NCBI GenBank assembly: GCA_015680685.1
Contig: MNCI01025442.1
Span: forward strand, 227,624-291,623
Direction of reading: 5' to 3'
Source: Gnetum montanum
Taxonomy: Eukaryota; Streptophyta; Gnetopsida; Gnetales; Gnetaceae
Length of the DNA stretch: 64,000 bases
The position numbers were made by a program, and so were the translations under genes. Under the pieces are notes generated by a model, which saw only the letters and a list, made by a program, of their open reading frames with translations, searched no databases and had not been told where the DNA came from. The stretch's first letter is position 1. Every line of letters begins with the position of its first letter. This document shows, in pieces, positions 1-9,129 of the stretch.

Positions 1-530
1 TACCTAAAGGACACCTATGATCATGGTTTATTCTATTCCTCATTTAATAATTGTGCTCTTATAGGGTATTCCAATAGTGATTGGGGTGGAGATTTAGATT
101 ATCAAAAAAGCACTTCTAGTTATTGTTTTAAGTTTGGTGCTACAACTTGTTCATGGTCATCATAAAAGCAACCCATAGTTGCACTTTCAACTTGTGATGC
201 AAAATATGTTGTAGCTTCAAATGCATGTTAAGCAATATGGTAGGCAATGTGATAAGCCAAATTCATGTGCTAGTCAAAAGGCTAATGACAAACTTTGTTG
301 ATAATATTTCTGCAATTGACTTGGCAAAGAACCCTGTCACACATGGAAGAAGTAAACACATTAACATACGCTATCGCTTTCTAAGAGATCAAGTTGGAAA
401 GAAAGCAATTGGGTGTATTTCAAGTCCAAAGACCAAGTGGTGGACATTCTCACCAGACCCTTGAAGTATGATACCTTTGCCAAATTGAAGTGTATGCTTG
501 GAATGATGGTTTTTCCAAATCAGGATTAAG
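1..530 (+). pseudogene. Ty1/copia pol 3' end (RNase H), decayed
   Basis: This is the C-terminal part of a copia-type polyprotein, the RNase H that removes RNA from the RNA/DNA hybrid during reverse transcription. Frame 1 reads GYSNSDWGGDLDYQKSTS and then KQPIVALST, typical of plant copia RNase H. A TAA at 163-165 and further stops near 226-240 break it. Homology moves to frame 3 (SAIDLAKNPVTHGRSKHI, about 310-370) and then to a third frame (VYFKSKDQVVDILTRPLKYD, about 410-470), so at least two frameshifts are present. The residues after GYSNSDWGGD match the family, but the ORF cannot be translated as one protein. The element is cut at the window edge. The 3' LTR follows directly. Assignment to copia is firm; the lineage within copia is not resolved. 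Confidence 0.9.
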
Positions 531-544
531 GGGGAATGTTAGTT

Positions 545-825
545 ATTAATCCTGCTTCTATTGCAAGAATCAGTTTAAGTTATGGTTGAGTCTGTTAGTA
601 ATTCTAACCTCTAGGTTCAGTTGGAAAAGAATGGGAGTTAATTTTGTTTCTGTTACAAGAATCAGTTTAAGTTATGGTCAAGTCTGTTATTAATTTTAAC
701 CTCTAGGTTCAATTAAAAAAGAATGGGAGTTAATCTTGTTTCTGTTACAAGAATCAGTTTAAGTTATGGTCAAGTCTGTTATTAATTTTAACCTCTAGGT
801 TCAATTAAAAAAGAATGGGAGTTTA
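545..825 (+). repeat. Three tandem copies of a 92-bp unit in the copia U3
   Basis: The motif tatggt recurs at 581, 673 and 765, an exact 92-bp spacing, and the whole unit (from atcagtttaagt through aatgggagt) repeats three times just upstream of the TATA-like box. Copies two and three are nearly identical and copy one is more diverged. The position fits an expanded U3 enhancer. Confidence 0.9.
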
Positions 826-970
826 GTGGCCTATTATAAATAGACCATTTGATAGTACCTTTGATGTATCATATCGGAATAAAATATTTTTGTTTCTCCT
901 CATATCTGCTTTGTTCTGTTATTTTGTTATCTGCTTTGTTGCTTTGTTCCTGTGCCTGTTATTTTGTTCC

Positions 971-1163
971 GTGTTAATTCTTCTCAGTAAGCAATGGATT
1001 ATTGGTTTATCCCACTTTACGTGAAGTTGATGGTTTTGGCCCTATGTTCTGATTTTGTTCTGATTTTATTTTGTTCCGTGTTAATTCTTCTAGTAAGCAA
1101 TGGATTATCGGTTTATCCTACTTTACGTGAAGTTGATGGTTTTGGCCCTATGTGCTGATTTGA
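971..1163 (+). repeat. Direct duplication, 107-bp period, near the copia LTR end
   Basis: The segment beginning gtgttaattcttct at 971 recurs at 1078 and runs through gaagttgatggttttggcc in both copies with few differences. It lies in the R/U5 part or just beyond the LTR, depending on which CA is the true end. Confidence 0.85.
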
Positions 1164-1202
1164 TTGCATCACAACATTACTGGGATATAAAAATCTACGT
1201 CC

Positions 1203-1560
1203 TGACTCGGAAAAGTGGTGTCTGGTATATATTGATCTCATCCGCTTTCAAATTGGTTCATCTGAAACCTGTCTGCCGGTGGAATGTCAGATCAGCCACA
1301 AAAACTAACTAATGACCCAGTCTACGACCCAAGGTGTTTAAAAAAATTATTGAATTGACAAGTTGAAGAATCCTCAATCCCCATTAAGGTTTTGGACCCC
1401 CTTACCTCAGGATGAAACACACTGATAACAAGGCTACTTTCACAATGATGTAATGCAACATCAAACGTTATCAATTGCTTTTTATGATCTATAAGGAAGA
1501 AAATATTCTGTGCACACAATTGCTTTATGCAAACACTTTTGCTTGTTCTTATTCCTGTAA
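1203..1560. repeat. Diverged duplicate, copy 1
   Basis: This segment aligns with 2936-3330 in the same orientation. Both contain tgact-ggaaagtg, attgat-catatcc/ctcatcc, ccacagaaactaact, gaatccccattaag and gtgcacacaat in the same order. Indels and substitutions throughout show an old event. No known element or coding potential was recognised. Confidence 0.75.
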
Positions 1561-2935
1561 CAAACATTTATTTTCTGTTTCTTTTAATTATATACAGAAA
1601 GCATTACATGAACTAACCTATTTCATTGGGACAAAGTTAAGATGGTGATAGTGATGATGATGATGATGATGATGAAAGCATTGCATGGTTTCTAGACCGT
1701 ATTAGCTACCATGTATCATAAATTTAAAAAAAAAACATATACCATAAAACATTACCATGTTGTACCAAAATTTTGTGTTAACTATGGTGTATCATAAACT
1801 TTGAAAAAAAAATTACAAAAGCAATTATCATAGAATTATAAAAAGGATCATTTCAATGCTCATCCTACTAAGACAAGGTCCTTGGAGGGTTCGTGAATGA
1901 ACAAAAGCTTAACTTCTTTCAGTTGGTTGCACCTAAGCGCAAATTCAATTCTTATGACTTGAAAGAAACAAGCACTTTACTATCACTCATTCATATGCCA
2001 AGATGTCTCATCTCATTTTTATTAAAGTATATTTTACAAGCATTTACATGACCATAAAATTGTAAAAAGGATCATTATTGATAAGGTCAATGTTCATCTG
2101 GCCAAGTCAATGTCCTCAAAAGGTTAGTCATTTGGCCATGTCCTCGTAGATGAACAAAAGACTCACGCTTTCAATTAGCTATACGCAAGCTCAAGTTCAA
2201 GTTGGGTACGCAAGCTAAAGTTCAAGTTTCCCAACTTGAGAACAAACACCTTACAATCATTAGTCACTCCAAATAATAATAATCCTTATGACTATGAAAT
2301 TGTCTTTTTTTCACGTCCAAATGTTTCTCATCGCCATTTGCATTCAGAAATATTTCGCTAGCATTTATGTGACAAGCTACAAGATCCTGTTGCTAATCGA
2401 TCCTGAGCCTTCGGCCACAAACAGTCACATATTGCACTTCAAGACTGGGTTCCTTGTTTTTATTCCTTTGGAAAGCCCTGGAGTGGTAGATATCATGTGA
2501 TCTCAGGCTATTATGAATGATTCCAATCTTCTATGGCAGCATTTTCTAACTGCTGCTAGTGGCAGTGGAAGCAATGTTAAAAGTTCACTCATTATCCTCG
2601 GTTTCTGTTGCGACATCTTATGCTGCATAAAAAAGGTTCCCTTTTCCCTTTCCTTTTCTAGGTACCTGTCTGAGCTTGTGAATTATTTTTCTTTCTTTCT
2701 GCTCACTTTTAAGAAATTGGACATTGTGAAGTTTTATCCTATCTGAGAATCATCTAGACATTGGAAGATCAGCAAATTATTTTTAAGGAAATGTTATGGT
2801 TCTTTTATCTAGAGTAAATCTTTTTGCAATGTTTCAGGATCAATTTTTTGTTTAAGGTTTGTGCTAGTAAAAGAAGTGGGAAAACTACTCATTGATTAGA
2901 CATTAGCGATAACCTTGATGAACAGTGCTGCACTG

Positions 2936-3330
2936 ACTTGGGAAAGTGACACGTTCGGTGTATTGATCATATCCACTTTGAAATTAATTCTTCCGAAATT
3001 TTAACTTCCCCTCCCATAGCCACAGTTGTCGGCGAAACGTCATATCATCCACAGAAACTAACTCATACGACAGTCCAGGTGTTTTAATGAATTATCGGGT
3101 TAACAAGTTTTAAGAATCCCCATTAAGATTTTAGACCCACTCATCGGAGGATGAACCACAATGATATCAAGGCTGCTGTTAAGGTAATGGAATGCAACAT
3201 TGAATGTTCTCGCTATGTTTCCTTTTCACTATACATGAAGAAAGAAAACTACTTTAAAAAGAAATAAACTGTGCACACAATCGCATTCCATGTTCATGCA
3301 ACCAGCTGTTATTCTTATCCAAAACGGCTG
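2936..3330. repeat. Diverged duplicate, copy 2
   Basis: Second copy of the 1203-1560 segment, about 1.7 kb downstream in the same orientation. It may be a tandem duplication or two copies of an unrecognised dispersed repeat. Confidence 0.75.
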
Positions 3331-4369
3331 CTACTTAGTATTCTATGTATGCATATAATTTTGGAAGCTTCTATTTCCAGATTTTTATATGCCTACTGTA
3401 TCAAACGGAACATCAAATTCTATATAAAGGTTTAATTTTTTAATTTCTTTGGAAAAAAGTACTGCTAATTGCCAATGGTGCAGGTAAAAGAAACAGGACC
3501 TTACCCACTTTGTCTAAAGCTCTTTCTGGCTCATCAACACTTCGTAATTTAAATTATTCTTGAATACCATTAGTGTATCGGCCTTTCTTTTTGCCTGAAG
3601 CAGATGGTATCAAAGCACAAGCACATCACAAGTAGACTTAGAGCAATATTAGTTTGATTGGTTATCTCGTGTTGTTTGACAAGTATTAGATTAATTTTTT
3701 TCGTTTAGATAAATAATTCCATATTCCATTTCGATTTCACTGGCAAAACAAGTAAAACCACTAAAGCAGTGATGTTGTCTTAACAACCGGATTTTCTCTC
3801 TATTGCAAGGGTAAAGATGCAACAGACCAAACCAGCAACAAAAATATCTGCTCACCCTCCAACAAGCAGCAGAATCTTCTAATGCAATACAACAGGGGTC
3901 GGAAATGGAAACTCCACCAACCATTAATATCCAAAAATCATCGGAATTTGTCGTCACACCATATGTTCTGATTTTAAAACTATGCATAAATCAGCACCCA
4001 AATTCGGGACCAACTAATTGGAATTACAAAATTGATATAGAATAGCTTAAGAGATTACTGCCCACTTTCAATTTCAGGCTTTCCTAAATTTCTCCCATGA
4101 TTGATAACAGTTGAAAGCTTATAATCTTAAGATCGTAAAGCCAAATTTCCCTTTGGAAAATTAGATTTGGGCTTATGCATTTCCTCATAAACACACAAAA
4201 TTCTGCAGGAAGTGCATATTATGGTTTTCATTTTGCAAAACAGAAGGCACAATCTTACAAGAAATCAACACTCATGATTGCCTGCAAGCACATAGATAAT
4301 TAACATTTCTAAGAGGCTAGAACCAAAAAGTATGACACTAATAACAGGCTGAAAGACAAAAAGGAATGG

Positions 4370-4750
4370 CTACAGTGCTTCAACTGTGCTTGAGATTGTG
4401 ACAGGGGAGGAGACATCTTTCTTAGGAGGAGAGGGCATCGGCTGTTCATGTTTGCTGGTGCTGCTGCCAAAGCTCCACTGCTTGTGCAGAGACCTGTGCA
4501 TACGGCACCGGAATGATCCAGGATGGGTTGTGGGTGAGCACAAGCAGCTCCTGGCATTGTTGGAATTACTCTGTGCTAAAGCAGGATTCCGAGGAGATGA
4601 GATTCTGTGGGTTAAAACCACCTGTTCTTGTTCTGCAACACTATTTTTTTCTGGGTTTGTCGGAGAATGCTGTTCAGCATCTTCCAGTGGAATCTCAACC
4701 TTCAGAGACTGCTTCTCACCTGAAAGCTTGGGAAATTGATGTGCTTCCAT
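4370..4750 (-). CDS. Plant serine-rich family protein (CSPTTHPGSFRC motif)
   Basis: An uninterrupted 126-codon reading frame on the minus strand with the sequence CLCSPTTHPGSFRCRMH at about residues 69-85. This motif defines a plant family annotated as serine-rich protein-related, whose biochemical role is unknown. The N-terminal half is polar and Ser/Pro/Glu-rich. The C-terminal tail (SSTSKHEQP then SPPKKDVSSPV) is Ser- and Lys-rich, and no membrane segment is seen. The first Met at 4750 lies 15 nt inside an exon whose 3' splice site (ATGACAG) is at 4766-4767. The same frame stays open through the upstream exon (5302-5403), so a longer N-terminus is possible. It is the best host gene in the window and is not inside a mobile element. 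The motif is firm; the exact start is not. Confidence 0.75.
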   Translation of the reverse strand: MEAHQFPKLSGEKQSLKVEIPLEDAEQHSPTNPEKNSVAEQEQVVLTHRISSPRNPALAQSNSNNARSCLCSPTTHPGSFRCRMHRSLHKQWSFGSSTSKHEQPMPSPPKKDVSSPVTISSTVEAL

Positions 4751-5301
4751 CTCTTTTGATTTGATCTGTCATGACAAGATTCAAAACATGGTTAGACACA
4801 GATCATTCCTCTTCCTTGCAAGAAAGGGTTCTTTTCTATCATTTGTGCAACAGTGATCAACAGATTAGCAATTAAAATCCATTATTAGCTAAAAAGTTCT
4901 TGATGCAGCATAGACCTAACAGTCATCAATATATTCATTGACATCCTTTGGCATATGTTCATGTGCAAACAATTTTTTGGCATCTTGAATCCTCACATAG
5001 AAGGCAACAAAAATAGATTGATAGATGGATAGATATTAGACGGATATGAATTGGCAGATTACAACCCTTGGACAGATAAGACTGTTCAGGATCTCAGAGT
5101 ATAACCCTGCTTGAATTCAAGAAATTTTCATACAAAGCATCAAGGCAATGCTAGATCAGATCAACTCAGGATTTTTAAATTTGAAACATTTCAATGAATT
5201 GAAAACTTGGTAAGGAAAACAAAAAGCAAAGAAAAATTTAAAATCAGTCCCTGGAAGCCACAGAAAAGCAAAGAAATTATACCAAGAATCAAGCTGCCTA
5301 C

Positions 5302-5421
5302 CTCAAAGGTTCTAAGACCTTGGATGCAAGCAGCAAATCTTGATGGGTTACGGTGAATATTCACCTGCTGATGTCCCTTGAGTTTCCGTTGGCCACACCC
5401 TACTTAAAATAGCTGAGCAGC
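5302..5421 (-). other. Probable upstream exon of the serine-rich gene (5' UTR or N-terminal extension)
   Basis: On the minus strand a pyrimidine-rich stretch ending CACCCAG gives an acceptor at 5422-5423. The exon ends TTTGAG at 5302, followed by the donor GTAGGC. The intron to the next exon is 4766-5301 (536 nt). The frame of the downstream CDS is open back to a TAA at 5404-5406 and would encode, among others, NIHRNPSRFAACIQGLRTFE before joining IKSKEM. The joined frame is either coding or a chance open 5' UTR. A second AG at 5400-5401 could start a shorter exon. Confidence 0.5.
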
Positions 5422-6635
5422 CTGGGTGAAAGGGAAAAAGTTTTGAACTCAGTAACTAAGGTGAAAAAACAATCAAAAATCCAATGGGTTGGATAAGTAA
5501 TGTACAAAGAATCTCAGAAATTAACAGACGGAGAAAAAGGGCAAAAAGAAGAAAGCAGAGAAAAAGAAAAACTTTTCCTCTACTATTAATGCTCATCACA
5601 TGTGTCAAAACAGACCTATCCACTTGCAACCAATGATGCTTTGGCTTTTGGGTGGATTACATTTGTGTGCCTTGTAATGTAATGCACCTTTTGAAATTAT
5701 TTCGGGCCGGCTTTAGATTCGTATGACCACTTTTCATGTTACATGAGAAGGACACGTAATTTGCTTCACTTTTGTGCACTGTCCTGTAGCTACATTTCTG
5801 GTTTTGGGTTTTCCAATTTGCTTCCTCCAAAGTATATATGTAAAAAAATACTGGGTATCATGTCAAACTGGCTATCACAACCGCCCCCTAATTTTGTCAT
5901 GCAGCGAGCCAGCAGAATTCAGCTCTTTCAGAGCCGTTTGCCAATACAAAATTAATCTTATCTTCAGATCTGGTAGCTGTGACTGTCATTCGTTTGATGG
6001 ATTTCTGACGCATGAGTGATGTAGCATTTTCTGGGATTAAATTATCTTTCCTTCTCAGATACTATTCTGCATCCAGACTAATGGACATAAAAGATAATCC
6101 CCAGGAGCCACAATAATTCCCGTCAATTAACTTTGAATGACGGTAAATTCTATGAAAAAAATTGTCAAGCAGAATTCCAAGACAACCACAGAAGTACACC
6201 CATAAATAAAATCTTAATGCAAAGCCTCTTTTTCTATCAGCTCACCATCGACCATGTGTCCCGCCATATTGAAGTCCGCCCAAAAACCATTACTGATGGC
6301 ACCAAAGCCAAAAAACAGAATATAACCCACATGGCCACATCTGCCTTAAAATCCATCACAGTGAATAACACACAAGTTTTTGCCAAATTTCACTTTCCCA
6401 GGAAGGCAAACATTTGTTTCCAGAAAATCTGAAAACTTTTCATAAACTGCAATCCCATGAGTAAATCATGTAGCAGCATGAAATGAATTCGGCACAAGAA
6501 TCGGTTACCGTCCAAGGAATCAAACAAAACTTGAGGGTAAGGAACTTAAACTGTAACCCAATAAACTCACAGCGCTGGATGAAAATGAAATGGGGAAAAA
6601 GAAAAGTTGGGGCTTTGAGCTATTATCGTCAGCTG
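5422..6635. other. Upstream flank of the serine-rich gene; no supported gene
   Basis: AT-rich sequence with only short ORFs lacking recognisable domains. It probably holds the promoter of the minus-strand gene; I could not pick a single convincing TATA box. Confidence 0.4.
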
Positions 6636-6938
6636 ATGCATAAGAAATTGTGTTTGAGCTTTTTTTGCACCTGCTTTTTTTTTCTTGGCTCGGTTTGTTC
6701 GATTTTGCAGAATCAACATCAGGATATGCAAAGCAACAGGCTCTGGAACTGGAGTAGTGCTGTGTCTGAACTTTGCACTGGTGAATGTCGGCATGTTTTG
6801 GATGTTTGCCTGGAGACCTCGGGTAGTACACTAACTTTCCCAGGAGGTTTCTTGTCTGCACCTGGAATCATCCAAAAACGTGGCAATGTTTTCTGGATTA
6901 ATAAATCAATGTTCCCTGATGCCATCACAGAATGTTAA
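6636..6938 (+). CDS. Possible small secreted Cys-containing peptide (unrecognised)
   Basis: A 100-codon frame beginning MHKKLCLSFFCTCFFFLGSV, which looks like a signal peptide with a hydrophobic core. After it the sequence contains CTGECRHVLDVCLE and a final Cys. A longer in-frame start exists at 6483. I recognise no peptide family, and the Cys spacing does not match RALF or EPF precursors as I know them. The frame may be fortuitous. The antisense ORF over the same interval (6520-6861) shows no domain. No splice sites or promoter were identified. Confidence 0.2.
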   Translation: MHKKLCLSFFCTCFFFLGSVCSILQNQHQDMQSNRLWNWSSAVSELCTGECRHVLDVCLETSGSTLTFPGGFLSAPGIIQKRGNVFWINKSMFPDAITEC

Positions 6939-7699
6939 TTGGCTTAGTAAACATAGTTGGAGCCTGGAGGTAAAAGTTGTTTAACATTAGTGTTAAAAAA
7001 TTTCAGACTTGTAAGGAAAGTCCTTTCTGCCCTTCACGTCACTTTTTGGAATAGGCCACAAGCCAATCTCTGTGCATGAGTTTGAAGTTTTGTCTATCTG
7101 GAGGGTTTCTTTCAAAGATATTCTAGAATAAAATTTGTTGGCAAGGGATGTTTTTTAGACCATGAAGACTATGAGGGAAGGTTTTACACCCGGAATTCAA
7201 GTTATCCTCGAATAATACTATTGAATTACTATTTTGCACCCCGGGTATTTTTCTGAATAATTTTTGCTTGTCGAACTCTCCAATTTTGAAATGGTTGAGA
7301 AATTCTTAAATTTTACAATTTTTATAGATTAGTGCAATCCTAGAAAGTGAAATTTGATCCAAATTTTTCTTATTATTCTAAAGTTCCTTGCTAGATTGAA
7401 TTAGAAAATTTTCTTATTATTTTTCAAAGTGTTGAAAGTGAAATTGTTCGTAGCATTAGTACAATCCTCAAAACAAAGTTGAAAACATTACTAGATAATG
7501 TGTAACACACATGTTATTTTGTAAATATTGATTTACAATAGAAGAAGACAAAGTTAAAATTCAAGGTAGGTAATTAGTGTTTTTCTCAAAAAATTACATA
7601 CTATAATTTGTAAGGATGTTGCACCTATTGTCTTCATGAAGGCCATGTTAGTAGGATATGTCCTCTTTTTAATAAAAGGTTGTTATTGAGTAAGAGAAA
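6939..7699. other. AT-rich sequence before the LINE; no gene seen
   Basis: No ORF or repeat structure was recognised. The 5' end of the plus-strand LINE may lie in here, but its exact start is not visible. Confidence 0.4.
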
Positions 7700-8076
7700 C
7701 AACAATTTTTAGAAAAGGAAAATAATGGTAATTTTCAACAAGCACAAATGATAGCTACTTCAACAAGTTCTCAATTTTCTACTAATCCTTTTACATTTGA
7801 AGATGCCAATAAACTCTTTATATCTAAAGAGAATTCCTCTCTAGAAAATAGACTTATTTAGCAAGGGCTAGCAATGAAAGTGCTAATACATAAGGATTTC
7901 ACTTAGTGCAATGCAAACTATAAATAAATAAATAAAAAGAGAACTGTAAATACTAATTTCAATTCAAAACCCCCTAAGGTATCTCATTCTCTCTTTACTT
8001 CTACTACTATTCCAAATGTTTTATAATCAAACAATGTTTTCTTACCTATTTGTGATATGGATTGTGAGATAAATAT
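7700..8076 (+). pseudogene. Plus-strand LINE, ORF1 remnant (left piece)
   Basis: Short blocks such as NPFTFEDANKLFISKE are typical of the region near the DUF4283-type ORF1 of plant L1-like LINEs; stops are numerous. The sequence is interrupted at 8076 by the solo LTR and resumes at 9135 (ELEKSRLKASSPTSQ) after the 5-bp duplication AATAT. The ORF1 product would be the RNA-binding protein of the LINE particle. Confidence 0.5.
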
Positions 8077-9129
8077 TGATGAGCGACGAGGTACCCCCTA
8101 TGTCCAACCATACAAATCACAAGTGTTCACACACAATTCGATCAAATTTTGTGGATGGGACTAGTTGTGGCATCTAGATCATTATGCCTTAATCGTAGTT
8201 CACTGTCTTCCCACTTGGACTAGTGGTAGCTTTGTCACATATGGTTTAGTCTAGAGTGAGGCATATGATTCTTGATGTTGTTTTGGCCTTATGCTACTCC
8301 TAATGATAATAAAGAAATCATTTGTTTAAACTAATTAATAATGGAAAGTAAAGTCTAAACTAGCCTACGGGTGATGAGTGTTTGTTTCCAGCTTTCCGTA
8401 CACATCCTAAACCCACGTATCCACTATTGGAATTGCCAAGCACTATGCTACTAGGTGAACTAAGCAATAACAATAACACTGCAAGGATTACCAAGCAAAT
8501 ATGTGTTTACACTCAAAATTGGTCGTGCTCATTTCACCAACTCATTAACATGCATGGAATCGTAAATATTAACTAAGTACATGGAATATAAATTGCATTA
8601 AAAGTAAATTTAATCTAAGTCAAAGTGCTGCAATGAATAAGAATCAATCTCAATCTTATTATCGTTCATGGAATGTGTCCAGGTACGTTGCCACTTGAAT
8701 AAGATGTCGTACAACTGACTCAAATCCACACTGCGAGCACTCACTGATTGTTCTCTAAGATTACGAAATAAAACTACAAGAGTTCAACTACTCTATTGAC
8801 AAAAGAATGCCAATACACGATAGGAGCACGTGTATTTATAGGCAGAAATAGACATTGCATCGACGAGGTCGCGTCATTGCAATAGATTGCATCGACAGGG
8901 CCACGTTGATGCAATAGACAACATTGATAAGGCTATGTCGATGAGGCTACGTCGACGCAACAAACCGTGTTGAAAGAGCCTAGTCGACGGGGCCTAGTTA
9001 ACAAGGCCTAGTTAATGGGGCCTAGATAACAAGGTTAAGATATCATGGCTAAGATATTGAAGCTAAGATATCAAGGTTGACCAAAAATAGACTTTTTGTC
9101 AAATATTCCAACCAATTGATGATTCATCA
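8077..9129 (-). repeat. Solo LTR (Athila-like family) in the LINE
   Basis: It starts TGATGAGCGACGAGGTACC and ends GATTCATCA, flanked by AATAT at 8072-8076 and 9130-9134. The 5-bp duplication with no internal sequence marks a solo LTR left by recombination. By the position of U3 it lies on the minus strand (a TATA-like tatttata near 8830-8838). It shares the inner 25-bp repeats with the LTRs of element A (about 8415-8510). The U3 side (8840-9129) carries repeated GTCGACG- and GATATC-like units. Confidence 0.9.

Larger units (their letters stand above)
537..1176 (+). repeat. 3' LTR of the Ty1/copia element
   Basis: A purine tract (ttaaggggga, 527-535) precedes TGTTAG at 537, the expected LTR start. 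A TATA-like TATTATAAATAG lies near 831-842. The 3' boundary is uncertain: a CA is present at 985-986 and another near 1176, and the 5' LTR lies outside the window, so no target duplication can be tested. Confidence 0.7.
1177..4369. other. Intergenic DNA with an old duplication; no gene recognised
   Basis: No convincing coding exon is seen. The block holds a short GAT microsatellite near 1641-1674, a diverged duplicated segment (1203-1560 and 2936-3330), and two copies of a short unit containing aacaagcac/aacaaacac-cctta (about 1915-1990 and 2190-2285) that recurs near 63420-63500. Short ORFs here have no recognisable domain. Confidence 0.6.

Noticed and set aside
6520-6861. Minus-strand 113-codon frame
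   Set aside because: Ser/Lys-rich shadow of the plus-strand frame with no domain or splice support.
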